Shown piece after piece: positions 1-7,947 of a stretch of DNA of 24,572 nucleotides. The DNA lies in the IMG/VR virus record IMGVR_UViG_3300042463_000005, positions 1 to 24,572 of that record. One strand, 5' to 3'. The position numbers and the translations under genes are program-made. The notes under the pieces are model-generated. The model was not told the DNA's origin. It did no database searches and saw only the letters and a program-made list of their open reading frames with translations. Every line of letters starts with the position of its first letter. Position 1 is the first letter of the stretch. Origin of the DNA: a virus.

Positions 1-1387
1 TTAAAGACTCAATAGTACTTCCAGTTGAAGATGTATTTAAAGTAAAATACGTAGGGGTTGATGTAGTACCAATATTTTGTTTTAAAGCAACATAACCTCC
101 ATCAGTAAGTATTCCGCTTGATGTTCTAACTCTACCAGTAAGAATATTATCCGTACCATTCCATTGGTATCTAATATTACCAGCACCATCTGCTAAAATA
201 ATATTATTTGAAAGTGAACTTGATAATGTTAGTACACCACCTATGATAGTATTATTAGAACCTGTAGTTATTCCCCTTCCTGTATCATATCCTAAAAAAA
301 TATTATTTTGTCCACTTGTTAAATCACTACCTGATGAAACACCTACTGATGTATTAAAAGAATGTGTTGCGTTAAATAAATTAGACCATCCAATAGCAGT
401 ATTACCTGTGCCTGATATACAATTTTCTAAAGTATGTGCGCCAAGTCCAATATTGCTATCACCGCTAACTAATTTTAATAGTGAATTCATACCAATAGCA
501 GTATTATCATTTGCAGTAGTATTAGCACTTAATGCACCATAACCAAAAGCTGCATTGTGTATTCCTGTTGTATTACTTTTTAATGACTCAAAACCAAATG
601 CACTATTTGTACTATTATTTGAACCTGCACCCCTACCTACTCTTATTGAATTAACTGTTAAATCATAAGCACCTAAATTTACTGCACCAGTTGCACCTGT
701 GTATGGTACATAGGTAGATGCTGCATTTGCTATTGTCAAATAGGTAGATGATGCACTAGATGTAGTCAAATATGTGCTAGAATCTACACTACCATCTGCT
801 TTTAAAAATTGGCTAGATGTGCCGCCTGTTTTGACTAATGTAGTAGCTTCTAATGTTCCTACAAAAGTAGCAGCATTACCAGATCCGCTTGTTTTGTTTA
901 TATAAATGCCCTCACCATTGCCACCCTTTGTGATGTTCAAAGCTATGCCGCTGCCACTTGAATGATTGATAGCAAATGTATTACTACCCCCACTTGATGC
1001 AAAGCTACCAGTTGCACCTGTAATCACATCAGCAGTCAAATCAAAAGTACCCAAATTCACATTTGCAGTTGCACCTGTGTATGGCACATACCCACTTAAA
1101 TCAATAGTAGCATTCACCCAGTTTGATCCGTTGTATCTTAGCACCTGATTATTGCTTGCACTAGTAATGATCACATCACTCAGCTGTGTCAATGTGTAGT
1201 CACCCTCAGCAGGTACTACTGCACCAAATCTGCCATTGAATGAAATCACCCCTGCACCTGTCAATGTTTTTAAATCACTGATGGTAGTCTTGTATAAATA
1301 TCCAGTGCTAGGATCACCCACCGCCATCAAATCTGAAAGTGTCAGGGTAGCCCTACTGTCTAATTCGTTTATTTTCTTATTTGCCAT
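1..1387 (-). CDS. Tail fibre / receptor-binding protein, N-terminal 462 codons (partial)
   Basis: The frame is open from the ATG at 1385-1387 to the left edge, so the C-terminus is missing. The N-terminus (MANKKINELDSRATLTLSDL, followed by a GDPSTGYLYKT segment) is of the kind seen on Bacteroidota phage fibres and would anchor the protein to the tail tip. Two copies of a YVPYTGAT motif (about residues 100 and 228) precede a Ser/Thr/Gly/Asn-rich stretch. From about residue 250 to 385 there are about six degenerate repeats built around N-x-A-x-G motifs (NAAFGYGAL, NTAIGMNSL, NTAIGWSNL), resembling trimeric YadA-type head repeats. The role is probably host recognition. Low-complexity beta-rich composition and end-of-tail-module position support this. 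A CTATTTAT element lies 4 bases upstream of the start. The receptor and C-terminal chaperone, if any, lie outside the window. Confidence 0.85.
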   Translation of the reverse strand, partial: MANKKINELDSRATLTLSDLMAVGDPSTGYLYKTTISDLKTLTGAGVISFNGRFGAVVPAEGDYTLTQLSDVIITSASNNQVLRYNGSNWVNATIDLSGYVPYTGATANVNLGTFDLTADVITGATGSFASSGGSNTFAINHSSGSGIALNITKGGNGEGIYINKTSGSGNAATFVGTLEATTLVKTGGTSSQFLKADGSVDSSTYLTTSSASSTYLTIANAASTYVPYTGATGAVNLGAYDLTVNSIRVGRGAGSNNSTNSAFGFESLKSNTTGIHNAAFGYGALSANTTANDNTAIGMNSLLKLVSGDSNIGLGAHTLENCISGTGNTAIGWSNLFNATHSFNTSVGVSSGSDLTSGQNNIFLGYDTGRGITTGSNNTIIGGVLTLSSSLSNNIILADGAGNIRYQWNGTDNILTGRVRTSSGILTDGGYVALKQNIGTTSTPTYFTLNTSSTGSTIESL

Positions 1388-1401
1388 GCTTATAAATAGG
1401 T

Positions 1402-1863
1402 TTAACTAGGATATTGGTATGATGTAGGTACTTGACATCTGTCAGATGTGAATGGTAAATTCAGGCTGATGTCAGCTTTCCATGCCACTAGATTGTCTGG
1501 TGTGTCCTCAGTGATAGGTGTCAAATTCACAGTAGTATTCATTTCAAATTCAAATTCATTGTACATCAGCTGTGCTAGGATGTCCTGTGCTACTGATAGC
1601 ATATCACTCAATGCCTCTGTCTCATTTACTTTCTCTGCTAGCATTCTATCAAAAAAATACAAACTGAAATTCAATGTCAATGTCCTAGTAGATATATTGC
1701 TAGGCACTACATCAAAGTACATGGCAGGATAGATATTGTCAGCACTCTCACCTAGAAACTCATCAAAGTCACCAAAATAAACAGTGTTAATTTGTTGGTG
1801 TGCCTCTGCTATTGCTTTTACTTGACTTACTATTTGGTTTAATGTCAATGTTTTTGCTGCCAT
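1402..1863 (-). CDS. Tail terminator / head-tail joining-like protein
   Basis: This 153-residue protein starts MAAKTLTLNQIVSQVKAIAE and is followed directly by the tail fibre gene. It has an N-terminal helix, then an alternating beta pattern (YPAMYFDVVP, TLTLNFSLYFFDRM), then a helix (ALSDMLSVAQDILAQLM) and a C-terminal strand region. This helix-beta-helix layout and its place directly after the portal-connector pair suggest a tail-completion or tail-terminator protein, which would cap the tail tube at the neck. That is inference from size, fold pattern and gene order; no catalytic motif is visible. The start has an A-rich leader (AACAAACAAAAA) rather than a Shine-Dalgarno site. A structural unknown is the main alternative. 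Confidence 0.7.
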   Translation of the reverse strand: MAAKTLTLNQIVSQVKAIAEAHQQINTVYFGDFDEFLGESADNIYPAMYFDVVPSNISTRTLTLNFSLYFFDRMLAEKVNETEALSDMLSVAQDILAQLMYNEFEFEMNTTVNLTPITEDTPDNLVAWKADISLNLPFTSDRCQVPTSYQYPS

Positions 1864-1933
1864 TTTTTGTTTGTTTGTCTAGATAAACTTTCAATTTATC
1901 CTGGTTTTTTCTACTATATGTTTTATTCGCCAT
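1787..1933 (-). CDS. Possible overlapping small basic protein (48 aa)
   Basis: The ATG at 1931-1933 lies inside the last codons of the upstream connector gene, and the frame stays open across the 59-base gap and into the start of the tail-terminator gene, ending at TAA 1787-1789. The product (starting MANKTYSRKNQDKLKVYLDK) is rich in Lys, Ser and Asn and has no recognisable domain. Overlap at both ends is compatible with phage packing, but the second half is read in an alternative frame of a convincing gene, and a Lys/Asn-rich frame can arise by chance in A-rich DNA. It is reported because it would fill the only untranslated gap here. Low confidence. Confidence 0.25.
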   Translation of the reverse strand: MANKTYSRKNQDKLKVYLDKQTKNGSKNIDIKPNSKSSKSNSRGTPTN

Positions 1934-2516
1934 CACAGCATCTGTTTATATTTCCCTGATATTTTTCCTCAAATGTCATATTCTTTCCACAGCAATCATC
2001 ACCCAGCCAAATGCTAGTAGTGTATGATTGATTGTCTGGCAGGATCGTGTCTACACCGTTCCCTGGATTGTTATACAGCGGAAATAGTACACTAGTAGAT
2101 GCCTGCTTTAAATATTTTACCAGTCTTTGTTTGTAAAATTCAGCCCTTGATCTGTATCTGTCTGCTACATCAATCATGTCCTGTGCAGATGGTAGATCAG
2201 TATTTTCACTGCTCTTTCTCACCACACCTTTATTGTAAAACTGATAAGACAGCCCCATTGGCAACTCACTCATCACATAATACACCAGGCAGTTTGTGAT
2301 ATATCTATCAATTAGATCAGCTTCATTTGCTGTCAGATTATTTGCTGCAACACCATCCTGCAATCTGTCATACAATCCTGTGCCTAATGCTGGCAAAATG
2401 TACATGTCCTGTGCAGTCAGGATCTCAGGCAATACTAGTTTTTCATCTACATTTGCATGCAATCCTGTTCTTTCCTTTATTGTGTCTACTGAAATAAAAA
2501 GTATATTTCTGCTCAT
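1923..2516 (-). CDS. Head-tail connector-like (neck) protein
   Basis: This 197-residue protein lies 5 bases after the portal gene. It opens with ILFISVDTIKERTGL, followed by a helix-rich middle (VLPEILTAQDMYILPALG, DLIDRYITNCLVYYVMSELP, and MIDVADRYRSRAEFYKQRLVKYLK). I recognise this arrangement from proteins encoded next to portals in Bacteroidota phages, where they are assumed to be adaptor or connector proteins that sit under the portal ring. The role is inferred from position and helical content. The C-terminus is unusual: two Cys-Cys pairs (DDCC, RCCDGE) within the last 25 residues could bind metal or form disulfides. The leader is A-rich, without a Shine-Dalgarno site. Confidence 0.7.
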   Translation of the reverse strand: MSRNILFISVDTIKERTGLHANVDEKLVLPEILTAQDMYILPALGTGLYDRLQDGVAANNLTANEADLIDRYITNCLVYYVMSELPMGLSYQFYNKGVVRKSSENTDLPSAQDMIDVADRYRSRAEFYKQRLVKYLKQASTSVLFPLYNNPGNGVDTILPDNQSYTTSIWLGDDCCGKNMTFEEKYQGNINRCCDGE

Positions 2517-2521
2517 TGTTC

Positions 2522-4546
2522 TTATTTTTTAATTACTATATTACTCACCCATGTATGTCTGCATGCAGGGCTGTGCTGACCTGTAGGCATTGTCCACCAT
2601 CCACCTCTACGATCAAAAACACTGTAGCCTAGTCTAGCAGTGATCTGCTGAATGTCTGATCTGCTGTACACCTTATTCAATGCCATCAATCTTTTGCAGA
2701 ATGATCTAGATGTAGTAGAATCTGCCACTGCACCCACCCTTGCTAGTTTCTCAAAATCCCAGTCATATTTGTAAACTACTTTGAAATTTGTAGTCTGTGC
2801 AGGATCACCTGGTGTCAATCTACTTAATGGTTTGACTGGCTGTCTTTCAGTGATGCCACCTACTACCTTTTGTTTTAAGATCCCAGCCTTGTCTAGTCTT
2901 TCCATCACTTTGATGATGATAGCTAGTTCAGTCTTTGTCACATCAGCCAAAACCTCAGGTGTGATCCTTTTATCCTTAGTCACCAAATCAATCACATTCT
3001 TTTCTAGATCACTCAATACCATATCAGCAAATTGCATTGACATTATCTCATTGTCATCCATTGCCTCTACTGAATGGAATTTCACATTCTTTTTTTTTAA
3101 TGTGCTATAATTATCTGCATCTTCACCAAACTGTGCAAAGATACCTATGACATCATCCTCACTAAATTTCAATGCATGTGTCTGCTCATCCTCACCTAGC
3201 CATGTGTTCACCTCATCATCAGTCAAAGCATAGCCGCCTTTCAGCATAGCTGTAGCCTGATCCCTGGTGATTTTCCCTTTCACATATTCTCTGATGATTC
3301 TTTGCATGTTCTGCCACTCTCTGCCTTTCATGCCTTTCAAATGCTCATTCACTGACTGATCCTGTGGTGCTACTGCCCCATCAGGTACTGGCAAATACTT
3401 AGATGCATCAATACCCATCTTTTCTAAGATCCATTCTTTTGGTGCTACCTGAGCAATGATATTCTCACTGAACTCAAAACTGATAGGCTCTACAGGCTGA
3501 ATGTACAGTTCCTGTGTCACACCTTTCAATCTAGCTAACATATTAAAAATGCTTTCTAAAAATTGCTGCTTATCGTTTACATAGGTATTTTTAAAAATCT
3601 CATAGCCATCTCTCATCTCTGATCTGCTGCCTAATTTACCAGGCTCTGCAATACCAAACAATGCAGGTGTAGTGATCTGATGCCCTGCAAAGATGTTCTG
3701 CTGGATCATTGTATCTACTCTGCTGAAATCCTCTTTTGTCAAATCTGATGCCCCTAGATCCTCAACAATAGGCTTTCTGTCTGCATTCTGCACAAAGGAT
3801 AAGATGAACTTTTTGCCATCAGATCCTGTGAATCTATTTTCAAATCTCTTTTCAATGTTTCTTTTCTCATCAGGTGTAGGCTCACCATTTGGCAATGTGA
3901 TCAGTTTGCTAGCAGAAAACCCTGTCTGTGCATTTCCTAGTACATGTCTAGATACCTCAATGTCTGATTCAATAAAATTCAATGCCCCCATGTAACCAGG
4001 TAGTGCATAGGTTTCTAGTCCTGGCCTGTATTCCTTAATGTACAAAATCTGCTTTCCTTGTCTATTCTGTGTATTGAATGCAGGCAGCACAATCTCTTTT
4101 TCCTTTCTATCAGACCAGTCCTGCTTGTACCAGAAAGATGTATTGTCTTTGTTTGATCTGATCTTTGTGTAGTCAATATGGCCTATCTCAGTAAGCTGTC
4201 CACCAAACTCTGACCAGATCACCTCTAAGTATGCCCCACCAAAAACCTCAATGTCAATGTCTACTTTTCTAGTCAAATCATTTAATGATTCATCAAAGCT
4301 GTTCACCTTATTGATAAATTCCTGAGCAGCTGGATCAGCCTCTTTTGTAGCCCACCCATTGCCTATGATATAGTTCACTTTCCCTCTTACAATAGCATTG
4401 TGCTTTGCACTCTTATTGTATAGACTTAAAAGGTAGCCAGGATAGTCATTTCTCTCTCCGAACTCTATATATCCGCTGCCCTTTTTTTCTCTGTACTCAG
4501 GCTGTCTAGCCTCAGCAAAATTCAATATGATTAGATCGTTTGTCAT
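2522..4546 (-). CDS. Portal protein with C-terminal extension
   Basis: This 674-residue protein would form the dodecameric portal at one capsid vertex, through which DNA is packaged and ejected. Residues up to about 400 look like a portal core: GERNDYPGYLLSLYNKSAKH and NAIVRGKVNYIIGNGW near the start, ESDIEVSRHVLGNAQTGFSA in the middle, and a helical stem/clip region (FSRVDTMIQQNIFAGHQITT). It is longer than a simple portal. After a linker there is a helical, winged-helix-like segment (about 495-570), then a terminal domain with SRSFCKRLMALNKVYSRSDI, RRGGWW and CRHTW, resembling ends of minor head proteins. The fusion may combine portal and minor-head functions. The start overlaps the stop of the preceding gene by one base (TAATG-like coupling). 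The gene lies far from the terminase, which is unusual. Confidence 0.88.
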   Translation of the reverse strand: MTNDLIILNFAEARQPEYREKKGSGYIEFGERNDYPGYLLSLYNKSAKHNAIVRGKVNYIIGNGWATKEADPAAQEFINKVNSFDESLNDLTRKVDIDIEVFGGAYLEVIWSEFGGQLTEIGHIDYTKIRSNKDNTSFWYKQDWSDRKEKEIVLPAFNTQNRQGKQILYIKEYRPGLETYALPGYMGALNFIESDIEVSRHVLGNAQTGFSASKLITLPNGEPTPDEKRNIEKRFENRFTGSDGKKFILSFVQNADRKPIVEDLGASDLTKEDFSRVDTMIQQNIFAGHQITTPALFGIAEPGKLGSRSEMRDGYEIFKNTYVNDKQQFLESIFNMLARLKGVTQELYIQPVEPISFEFSENIIAQVAPKEWILEKMGIDASKYLPVPDGAVAPQDQSVNEHLKGMKGREWQNMQRIIREYVKGKITRDQATAMLKGGYALTDDEVNTWLGEDEQTHALKFSEDDVIGIFAQFGEDADNYSTLKKKNVKFHSVEAMDDNEIMSMQFADMVLSDLEKNVIDLVTKDKRITPEVLADVTKTELAIIIKVMERLDKAGILKQKVVGGITERQPVKPLSRLTPGDPAQTTNFKVVYKYDWDFEKLARVGAVADSTTSRSFCKRLMALNKVYSRSDIQQITARLGYSVFDRRGGWWTMPTGQHSPACRHTWVSNIVIKK

Positions 4547-4926
4547 TATCTTACTATGTATGTATTATTCGTTGAATATTCAGTGAAACTGAAACTGTCT
4601 GTATCTGACAATCTCATGATGCCTGTTTCTAGTAAACCAGTAGCCAGGGCTGGATTCACATTTGTAGTGCTGCTTTGCTCATAGATCATGTATTCCCATT
4701 CACCTGCTAATTCACTAGAAAAATGTGTCACCCCATTTATGCTGAATTTATTGTATCTGTCTTTGTATTCAGACAGATCAGCTGCATTCAATATCACAAA
4801 TGCTACTACATCATTGCTAGATCTTTGTTTAAAATAGAATAGATAGTTTGGCACTGATAGTGTTTGCTTTTCTGTCAGTGTTACTATCACCTGATCTGTA
4901 TGTCCTTTTCTTAGATATATCATCAT
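4546..4926 (-). CDS. Small virion-associated protein of unknown function (126 aa)
   Basis: The protein starts MMIYLRKGHTDQVIVTLTEK and is beta-rich (LSVPNYLFYFKQRSSNDVVAFVI, GEWEYMIYEQ, IMRLSDTD). It shows no enzyme motif. Lying between the tube-like protein gene and the portal gene, it is probably a virion or neck component, but I cannot assign a specific role. Two ATG codons stand in tandem (4926 and 4923); either may be used. A CTATTTAT element ends 2 bases before the first, and a strong terminator hairpin lies just upstream, so a new transcript probably begins here. The gene end overlaps the portal start by one base, suggesting coupled translation. Confidence 0.75.
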   Translation of the reverse strand: MMIYLRKGHTDQVIVTLTEKQTLSVPNYLFYFKQRSSNDVVAFVILNAADLSEYKDRYNKFSINGVTHFSSELAGEWEYMIYEQSSTTNVNPALATGLLETGIMRLSDTDSFSFTEYSTNNTYIVR

Positions 4927-4928
4927 TG

Positions 4929-4936
4929 ATAAATAG
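4929..4936 (-). promoter_or_regulatory. CTATTTAT start-proximal element
   Basis: One of five CTATTTAT copies placed just upstream of a gene start on the minus strand. Here it follows a terminator and ends 2 bases before the first ATG of the 126-residue gene. It could be the -10 part of a late promoter or a translation-initiation element; no consistent upstream box was found. Confidence 0.4.
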
Positions 4937-4961
4937 CATCTGCACTGACTTTTACCACAAT

Positions 4962-4992
4962 AAAAAAGCCAGCCCCCTTTTGAGAGACTGGC
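4962..4992 (-). terminator. Rho-independent terminator after the tube-like protein gene
   Basis: In the minus-strand RNA, GCCAGUCUCU pairs with GGGGGCUGGC (10 pairs, three of them G-U) around a CAAAA loop, and is followed at once by six U. It lies 31 bases after the stop of the 170-residue gene and before the next start, with no gene in between. Confidence 0.85.
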
Positions 4993-5023
4993 CGACTACC
5001 TACTATTTGAAAACCACGAAAGC

Positions 5024-5536
5024 CTAAGCTGTCAGTGCTGCAATGATTCCACTAGCTACCTCAGGTGCTAATGCTTTTTCACCAGAACTGAATGTCAAAG
5101 TGTAGCCGTTTCTGTCTGCCTGAGCAGTACCAGTTGCACTAGATCCAGCAGTCAGGTCTAAGCCGTTCTCCTTTCCTATTAACCAGTATTTGCCGTTCGC
5201 ATCTTCTACTACAGCCAACAAATTGTTTTTAGCTAATAACAAGATTTCATTTCTTGTATTTGCTTGCATCTTGTTTAAGACTACAGCTAACTCCTGAGCA
5301 TAGAACACAGTGCCATTTTGCACATTTGCGTTCACATTTTCAGTCAATGAACTGCTTTGCTTTACAAGCTGATATTTATAGAATACTTTGCCAGATGCTT
5401 TTGTGATAGCTGTCACTACTCCTGATGCCTCAGCTACTGCTGTCACATCACCAGCAGCAATAAACCAAACAGCTTTAATGCCGCCTATGCTATCCTTGCA
5501 ATCTAGTGTATATCCCTGTGTTAATGCACATGACAT
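5024..5536 (-). CDS. Abundant virion protein, probable major tail tube or head protein (170 aa)
   Basis: The protein starts MSCALTQGYTLDCKDSIGGI and is beta-rich, with ASGVVTAITKASGKVFYKYQ, NARNEILLLAK-type and YWLIGKENGLDLTAG segments and an Ala-rich end. I recognise the type as a conserved protein directly after the capsid gene in Bacteroidota phages. Because it has its own transcription unit, flanked by hairpin terminators on both sides (5561-5591 and 4962-4992), it is probably made in large amounts. A major tail tube protein or a capsid decoration protein are the two likely roles; sequence alone does not separate them. It uses more CpG-containing codons than the terminase, as the capsid gene does. 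Confidence 0.72.
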   Translation of the reverse strand: MSCALTQGYTLDCKDSIGGIKAVWFIAAGDVTAVAEASGVVTAITKASGKVFYKYQLVKQSSSLTENVNANVQNGTVFYAQELAVVLNKMQANTRNEILLLAKNNLLAVVEDANGKYWLIGKENGLDLTAGSSATGTAQADRNGYTLTFSSGEKALAPEVASGIIAALTA

Positions 5537-5560
5537 ATTTTGAATGTTTTATTTTTTTTT

Positions 5561-5591
5561 AAAATAGGGCAGTAAACCTAATTACTGCCCT
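5561..5591 (-). terminator. Hairpin terminator after the major capsid gene
   Basis: In the minus-strand RNA, AGGGCAGUAA pairs perfectly with UUACUGCCCU (arms 5582-5591 and 5566-5575) around a six-base loop, followed by AUUUU. It begins 7 bases after the capsid stop codon. The U-tract is short, so it may be a partial terminator or may stabilise the 3' end of capsid mRNA. Confidence 0.75.
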
Positions 5592-5597
5592 GTATAA

Positions 5598-6548
5598 TTA
5601 TACTGTGAACTTTACGATTTCCGCTGGGAATGCAAAGTTTACACCCATTTTGAACTCAGATACAAAACGCACTTGATCAGCTTCTTTTGCATAGAAAATT
5701 TCAAATCTTTCTTCTTCATTCAATAAGTCTGTACCAATGAATAAATTAGAAACTCTCATTGAATAGATCTTGTTTGTTCCGTTCAAACCTTGTACAGCAA
5801 TCACCTTGATAGATGTACCTGGCAATACGAACTCAGAATCAGCTTTGCCATCATATGAATAGCTGAACATGTTTGCATTCTTTAATGCAATTGTGTAAGT
5901 TCTGAAAACATCCATACCACAGAAAATTGCAGTATCATCCTTTGCTACTACCTCAGCTGGGATTGCTTTATAAACTGCATCAAATACAGCTATAACATTT
6001 GCAGCAGTGATTGCAGTTGCAGGTGTACCGAAATAAGTAGTAGTGTTTGCATCTACAATAGCACCGCCAGCAGCAGTTGCTAATTTGATCACACCATCAA
6101 ACTTGTTTAAGTTACCATTTGCAGATGCTGTATCACCTTGCCATAAACCGATTTCTAATTGACTAGCAATTTTTTCAGTTTTTCTAGTTGAATACTCCTC
6201 AGCAAATACTACTGAATCATATTGAGATCCAGCTGGTAAAGCCTTTTGCAAATATGTTCTTTCTAAATCTTTAGGACATAAAGCCTCATTTACTTTCATT
6301 TTACCTACAGTCACAGTTCTTTGTGTGAAAGTAGTAGTACCACTTGCATTGAAACCGCAAGATGATCCATCCTGAAAAAATGCGTCTGTGTCCATGATGT
6401 TAATCTTTTCGCTAGATTTAACACCTACCATCACATTGCCCTGTGATTTGATTAAGCTAGCAGTTTTGCTACCTAATACAGATGATGCTACTAAAAGGTC
6501 TTGATTTTCCTTTGTGTATGTAGCTAGTGCTGATACGTCAAATGCCAT
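5598..6548 (-). CDS. Major capsid protein, HK97-fold type
   Basis: This 316-residue protein starts MAFDVSALATYTKENQDLLV and would form the icosahedral shell. Features that fit an HK97-like capsid are a short helical N-terminus, an E-loop-like stretch (SSEKINIMDTDAFFQ, TFTQRTVTVGKMKV), a long helical spine (AEEYSTRKTEKIASQLEIGLWQ), an A-domain-like segment (IFCGMDVFRTYTIAL, FVLPGTSIKVIAV) and a terminal VRFVSEFKMGVNFAFPAEIV strand region. The gene order protease, scaffold-like protein, capsid supports the call. It lacks the long delta domain of HK97 capsids, in keeping with the separate scaffold-like gene upstream. The leader is A-rich (AACAAATAAC) with no Shine-Dalgarno. CpG count is 12 in 960 bases (5581-6540), higher than in the terminase, with some CGN arginine codons. 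Confidence 0.9.
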   Translation of the reverse strand: MAFDVSALATYTKENQDLLVASSVLGSKTASLIKSQGNVMVGVKSSEKINIMDTDAFFQDGSSCGFNASGTTTFTQRTVTVGKMKVNEALCPKDLERTYLQKALPAGSQYDSVVFAEEYSTRKTEKIASQLEIGLWQGDTASANGNLNKFDGVIKLATAAGGAIVDANTTTYFGTPATAITAANVIAVFDAVYKAIPAEVVAKDDTAIFCGMDVFRTYTIALKNANMFSYSYDGKADSEFVLPGTSIKVIAVQGLNGTNKIYSMRVSNLFIGTDLLNEEERFEIFYAKEADQVRFVSEFKMGVNFAFPAEIVKFTV

Positions 6549-6579
6549 GTTATTTGTTTTTTGTTTGTTTTAAAAAATT

Positions 6580-7221
6580 TTACTTGTTTATATTCTTAGC
6601 TAAATCTAAAAATCTTTTCATTTTATCATCCTTGCTTTCTACATGCTGATTGAATTTATCTTTTGGATTCTCAGTTGCATTAGATGATGATGTGTTAATC
6701 ATGCCTACAATTACATCAGATAAATCACTGATAGCCTTGCTGAATTTTGCATCTGCAGCAGACATCATTTTCTTTTTCATTTCAGCATCTTTCTTTATTT
6801 CATCAATAGCAGCTTCTAATTCTTTGATCTTCAATTCTGCTACTGTTGGCTCTACTGGTGCAGTGATCTCTATTTCTACCTCAGGTGCTTCTACCTGTGC
6901 AGATTTGATCTCTAAAATTTTACCAGCCTCATCTAAGATGATGATTGTGCCATCTACTAACTCATGTTCACCAGCAGGTGCAGGTGCAGTATTCCCAGCT
7001 TCATCAATCAATGTAACTAAGCCGCCAACTTCTAGCATGTCAATCATTACTTTTCCGCCAGACTTTAAATCATATTCTTTTGCCGCTTCAATAGGTAAAA
7101 CAGCAGGCTCTGCAGCAGGTGCAGCAGCAGGATCAATAGCAGGCAAAACAGGATCAGCGAAATTCGCCCCAGCTTGCTCAAACATTGCTTTGATCTTCAA
7201 TACAGCTTCTAATGGTGTCAT
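6580..7221 (-). CDS. Scaffold-like capsid assembly protein (213 aa)
   Basis: Located directly before the capsid gene, this acidic Ala/Pro/Glu-rich protein has three parts: an N-terminal helix (MTPLEAVLKIKAMFEQAG) with a Pro-Ala linker; a small beta domain (YDLKSGGKVMIDML, then GEHELVDGTIIILDEAGKIL); and a long coiled-coil-like helix (VAELKIKELEAAIDEIKKDA) leading to a charged tail ending KRFLDLAKNINK. The coiled coil, acidic composition and position are typical of scaffolding proteins, which organise capsid subunits and are removed by the prohead protease. The exact function is inferred. The gene follows a terminator hairpin, and a CTATTTAT element lies 18 bases upstream of its start. Confidence 0.72.
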   Translation of the reverse strand: MTPLEAVLKIKAMFEQAGANFADPVLPAIDPAAAPAAEPAVLPIEAAKEYDLKSGGKVMIDMLEVGGLVTLIDEAGNTAPAPAGEHELVDGTIIILDEAGKILEIKSAQVEAPEVEIEITAPVEPTVAELKIKELEAAIDEIKKDAEMKKKMMSAADAKFSKAISDLSDVIVGMINTSSSNATENPKDKFNQHVESKDDKMKRFLDLAKNINK

Positions 7222-7239
7222 ATAATACTTGTTTAAACC

Positions 7240-7247
7240 ATAAATAG
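7240..7247 (-). promoter_or_regulatory. CTATTTAT start-proximal element
   Basis: Copy of the recurring minus-strand element, here 18 bases before the scaffold-like gene and just after the terminator at 7275-7300. The larger spacing than at the other copies argues for a promoter role over a fixed ribosome contact. Confidence 0.4.
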
Positions 7248-7274
7248 ACTACACATGACAATATGACCACATAG

Positions 7275-7300
7275 AAAAAGGGCAGCATCTCTGCTACCCT
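7275..7300 (-). terminator. Rho-independent terminator after the prohead protease gene
   Basis: In the minus-strand RNA, GGGUAGCA pairs with UGCUGCCC (8 pairs, one G-U, plus an outer A-U) around a GAGA tetraloop, followed by five U. It lies 26 bases after the protease stop and before the scaffold-like gene. Confidence 0.85.
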
Positions 7301-7325
7301 CTATTCATTTTTTTTTGCTCAGTTT

Positions 7326-7931
7326 TTATTTTACCTGGCTCAGTATCTGCTGAATCTGTGACCATAGATCCTGTGCCTGGCTTTGTTGTATGTCAGCTTT
7401 TTTGTAGCTGAATAAACCCTCTACTGAAAAGCCTTTCACTTTGCCATCTTTGATCATTTTCCATACCTCAGGATTGTTCACTTTGAATGATCCAAACCAG
7501 CTGCCATCAGGTACATCCTCAAAGCCTTTCATGGCCATGATGCCTCTTTTGCTGTCAGTGATCCAGGATTCAAACATAGTCAACCCCTCTAGTTTTGTGC
7601 CACTGTCATGCATCAAATTCACATTTGACTGGTAGCCCTTAGCAAAGAATTTTTGAGCAATTTGCTTGATCGTGTCTTTTGTGAACACTACATAGTATTC
7701 ACCATTCTCATCATTTCTGTATATAGGTTTGTCAGCCAGCATCAATGCACCTGTGATGATCTGCTCATCCTCATCCTGGATGGCAAATGACATCTGTACA
7801 TTGTTTTCATTGAATGCCAAAAAGTTTTTGTCTATTGCAGGCCTGTCTACCAGTGCCACATAGTCCACCTCCATGTCACTGTCTACATCAGACAGGATCT
7901 CTAGGTTATATATTGGTAAGTTTCTTTCCAT
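7326..7931 (-). CDS. XkdF-like prohead serine protease
   Basis: This 201-residue protein resembles the XkdF-like protease domain found in phages of Bacillus PBSX type and many Bacteroidota phages. These enzymes mature the prohead by cutting scaffold and capsid. The N-terminus carries the EVDYVALVDRPAID motif typical of the family. Candidate catalytic residues are His108 in NVNLMHDSG and Ser169 in KVKGFSVEGLFSYK, matching the His/Ser pattern of herpesvirus-assemblin-like prohead proteases. The adjacent scaffold-like and capsid genes fit. The C-terminal tail (Gln-rich, QAQDLWSQIQQILSQVK) could be removed or bind scaffold. A CTATTTAT element sits 4 bases before the start. Confidence 0.85.
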   Translation of the reverse strand: MERNLPIYNLEILSDVDSDMEVDYVALVDRPAIDKNFLAFNENNVQMSFAIQDEDEQIITGALMLADKPIYRNDENGEYYVVFTKDTIKQIAQKFFAKGYQSNVNLMHDSGTKLEGLTMFESWITDSKRGIMAMKGFEDVPDGSWFGSFKVNNPEVWKMIKDGKVKGFSVEGLFSYKKADIQQSQAQDLWSQIQQILSQVK

Positions 7932-7935
7932 TCTT

Positions 7936-7943
7936 ATAAATAG
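7936..7943 (-). promoter_or_regulatory. CTATTTAT start-proximal element
   Basis: Copy of the recurring element in the 16-base gap between tape measure and protease genes. The context CTATTTATAAGAATGG is nearly identical to that of the tail fibre start, with the same 4-base spacing to ATG. Confidence 0.45.
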
Positions 7944-7947
7944 TTTT

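Noticed and set aside
6650-7225. Plus-strand ORF of 191 codons opposite the scaffold-like gene.
   Set aside because: Ser/Ala/Ile-rich antisense shadow of a Glu/Ala/Lys-rich gene; no leader, and all other genes are on the minus strand.
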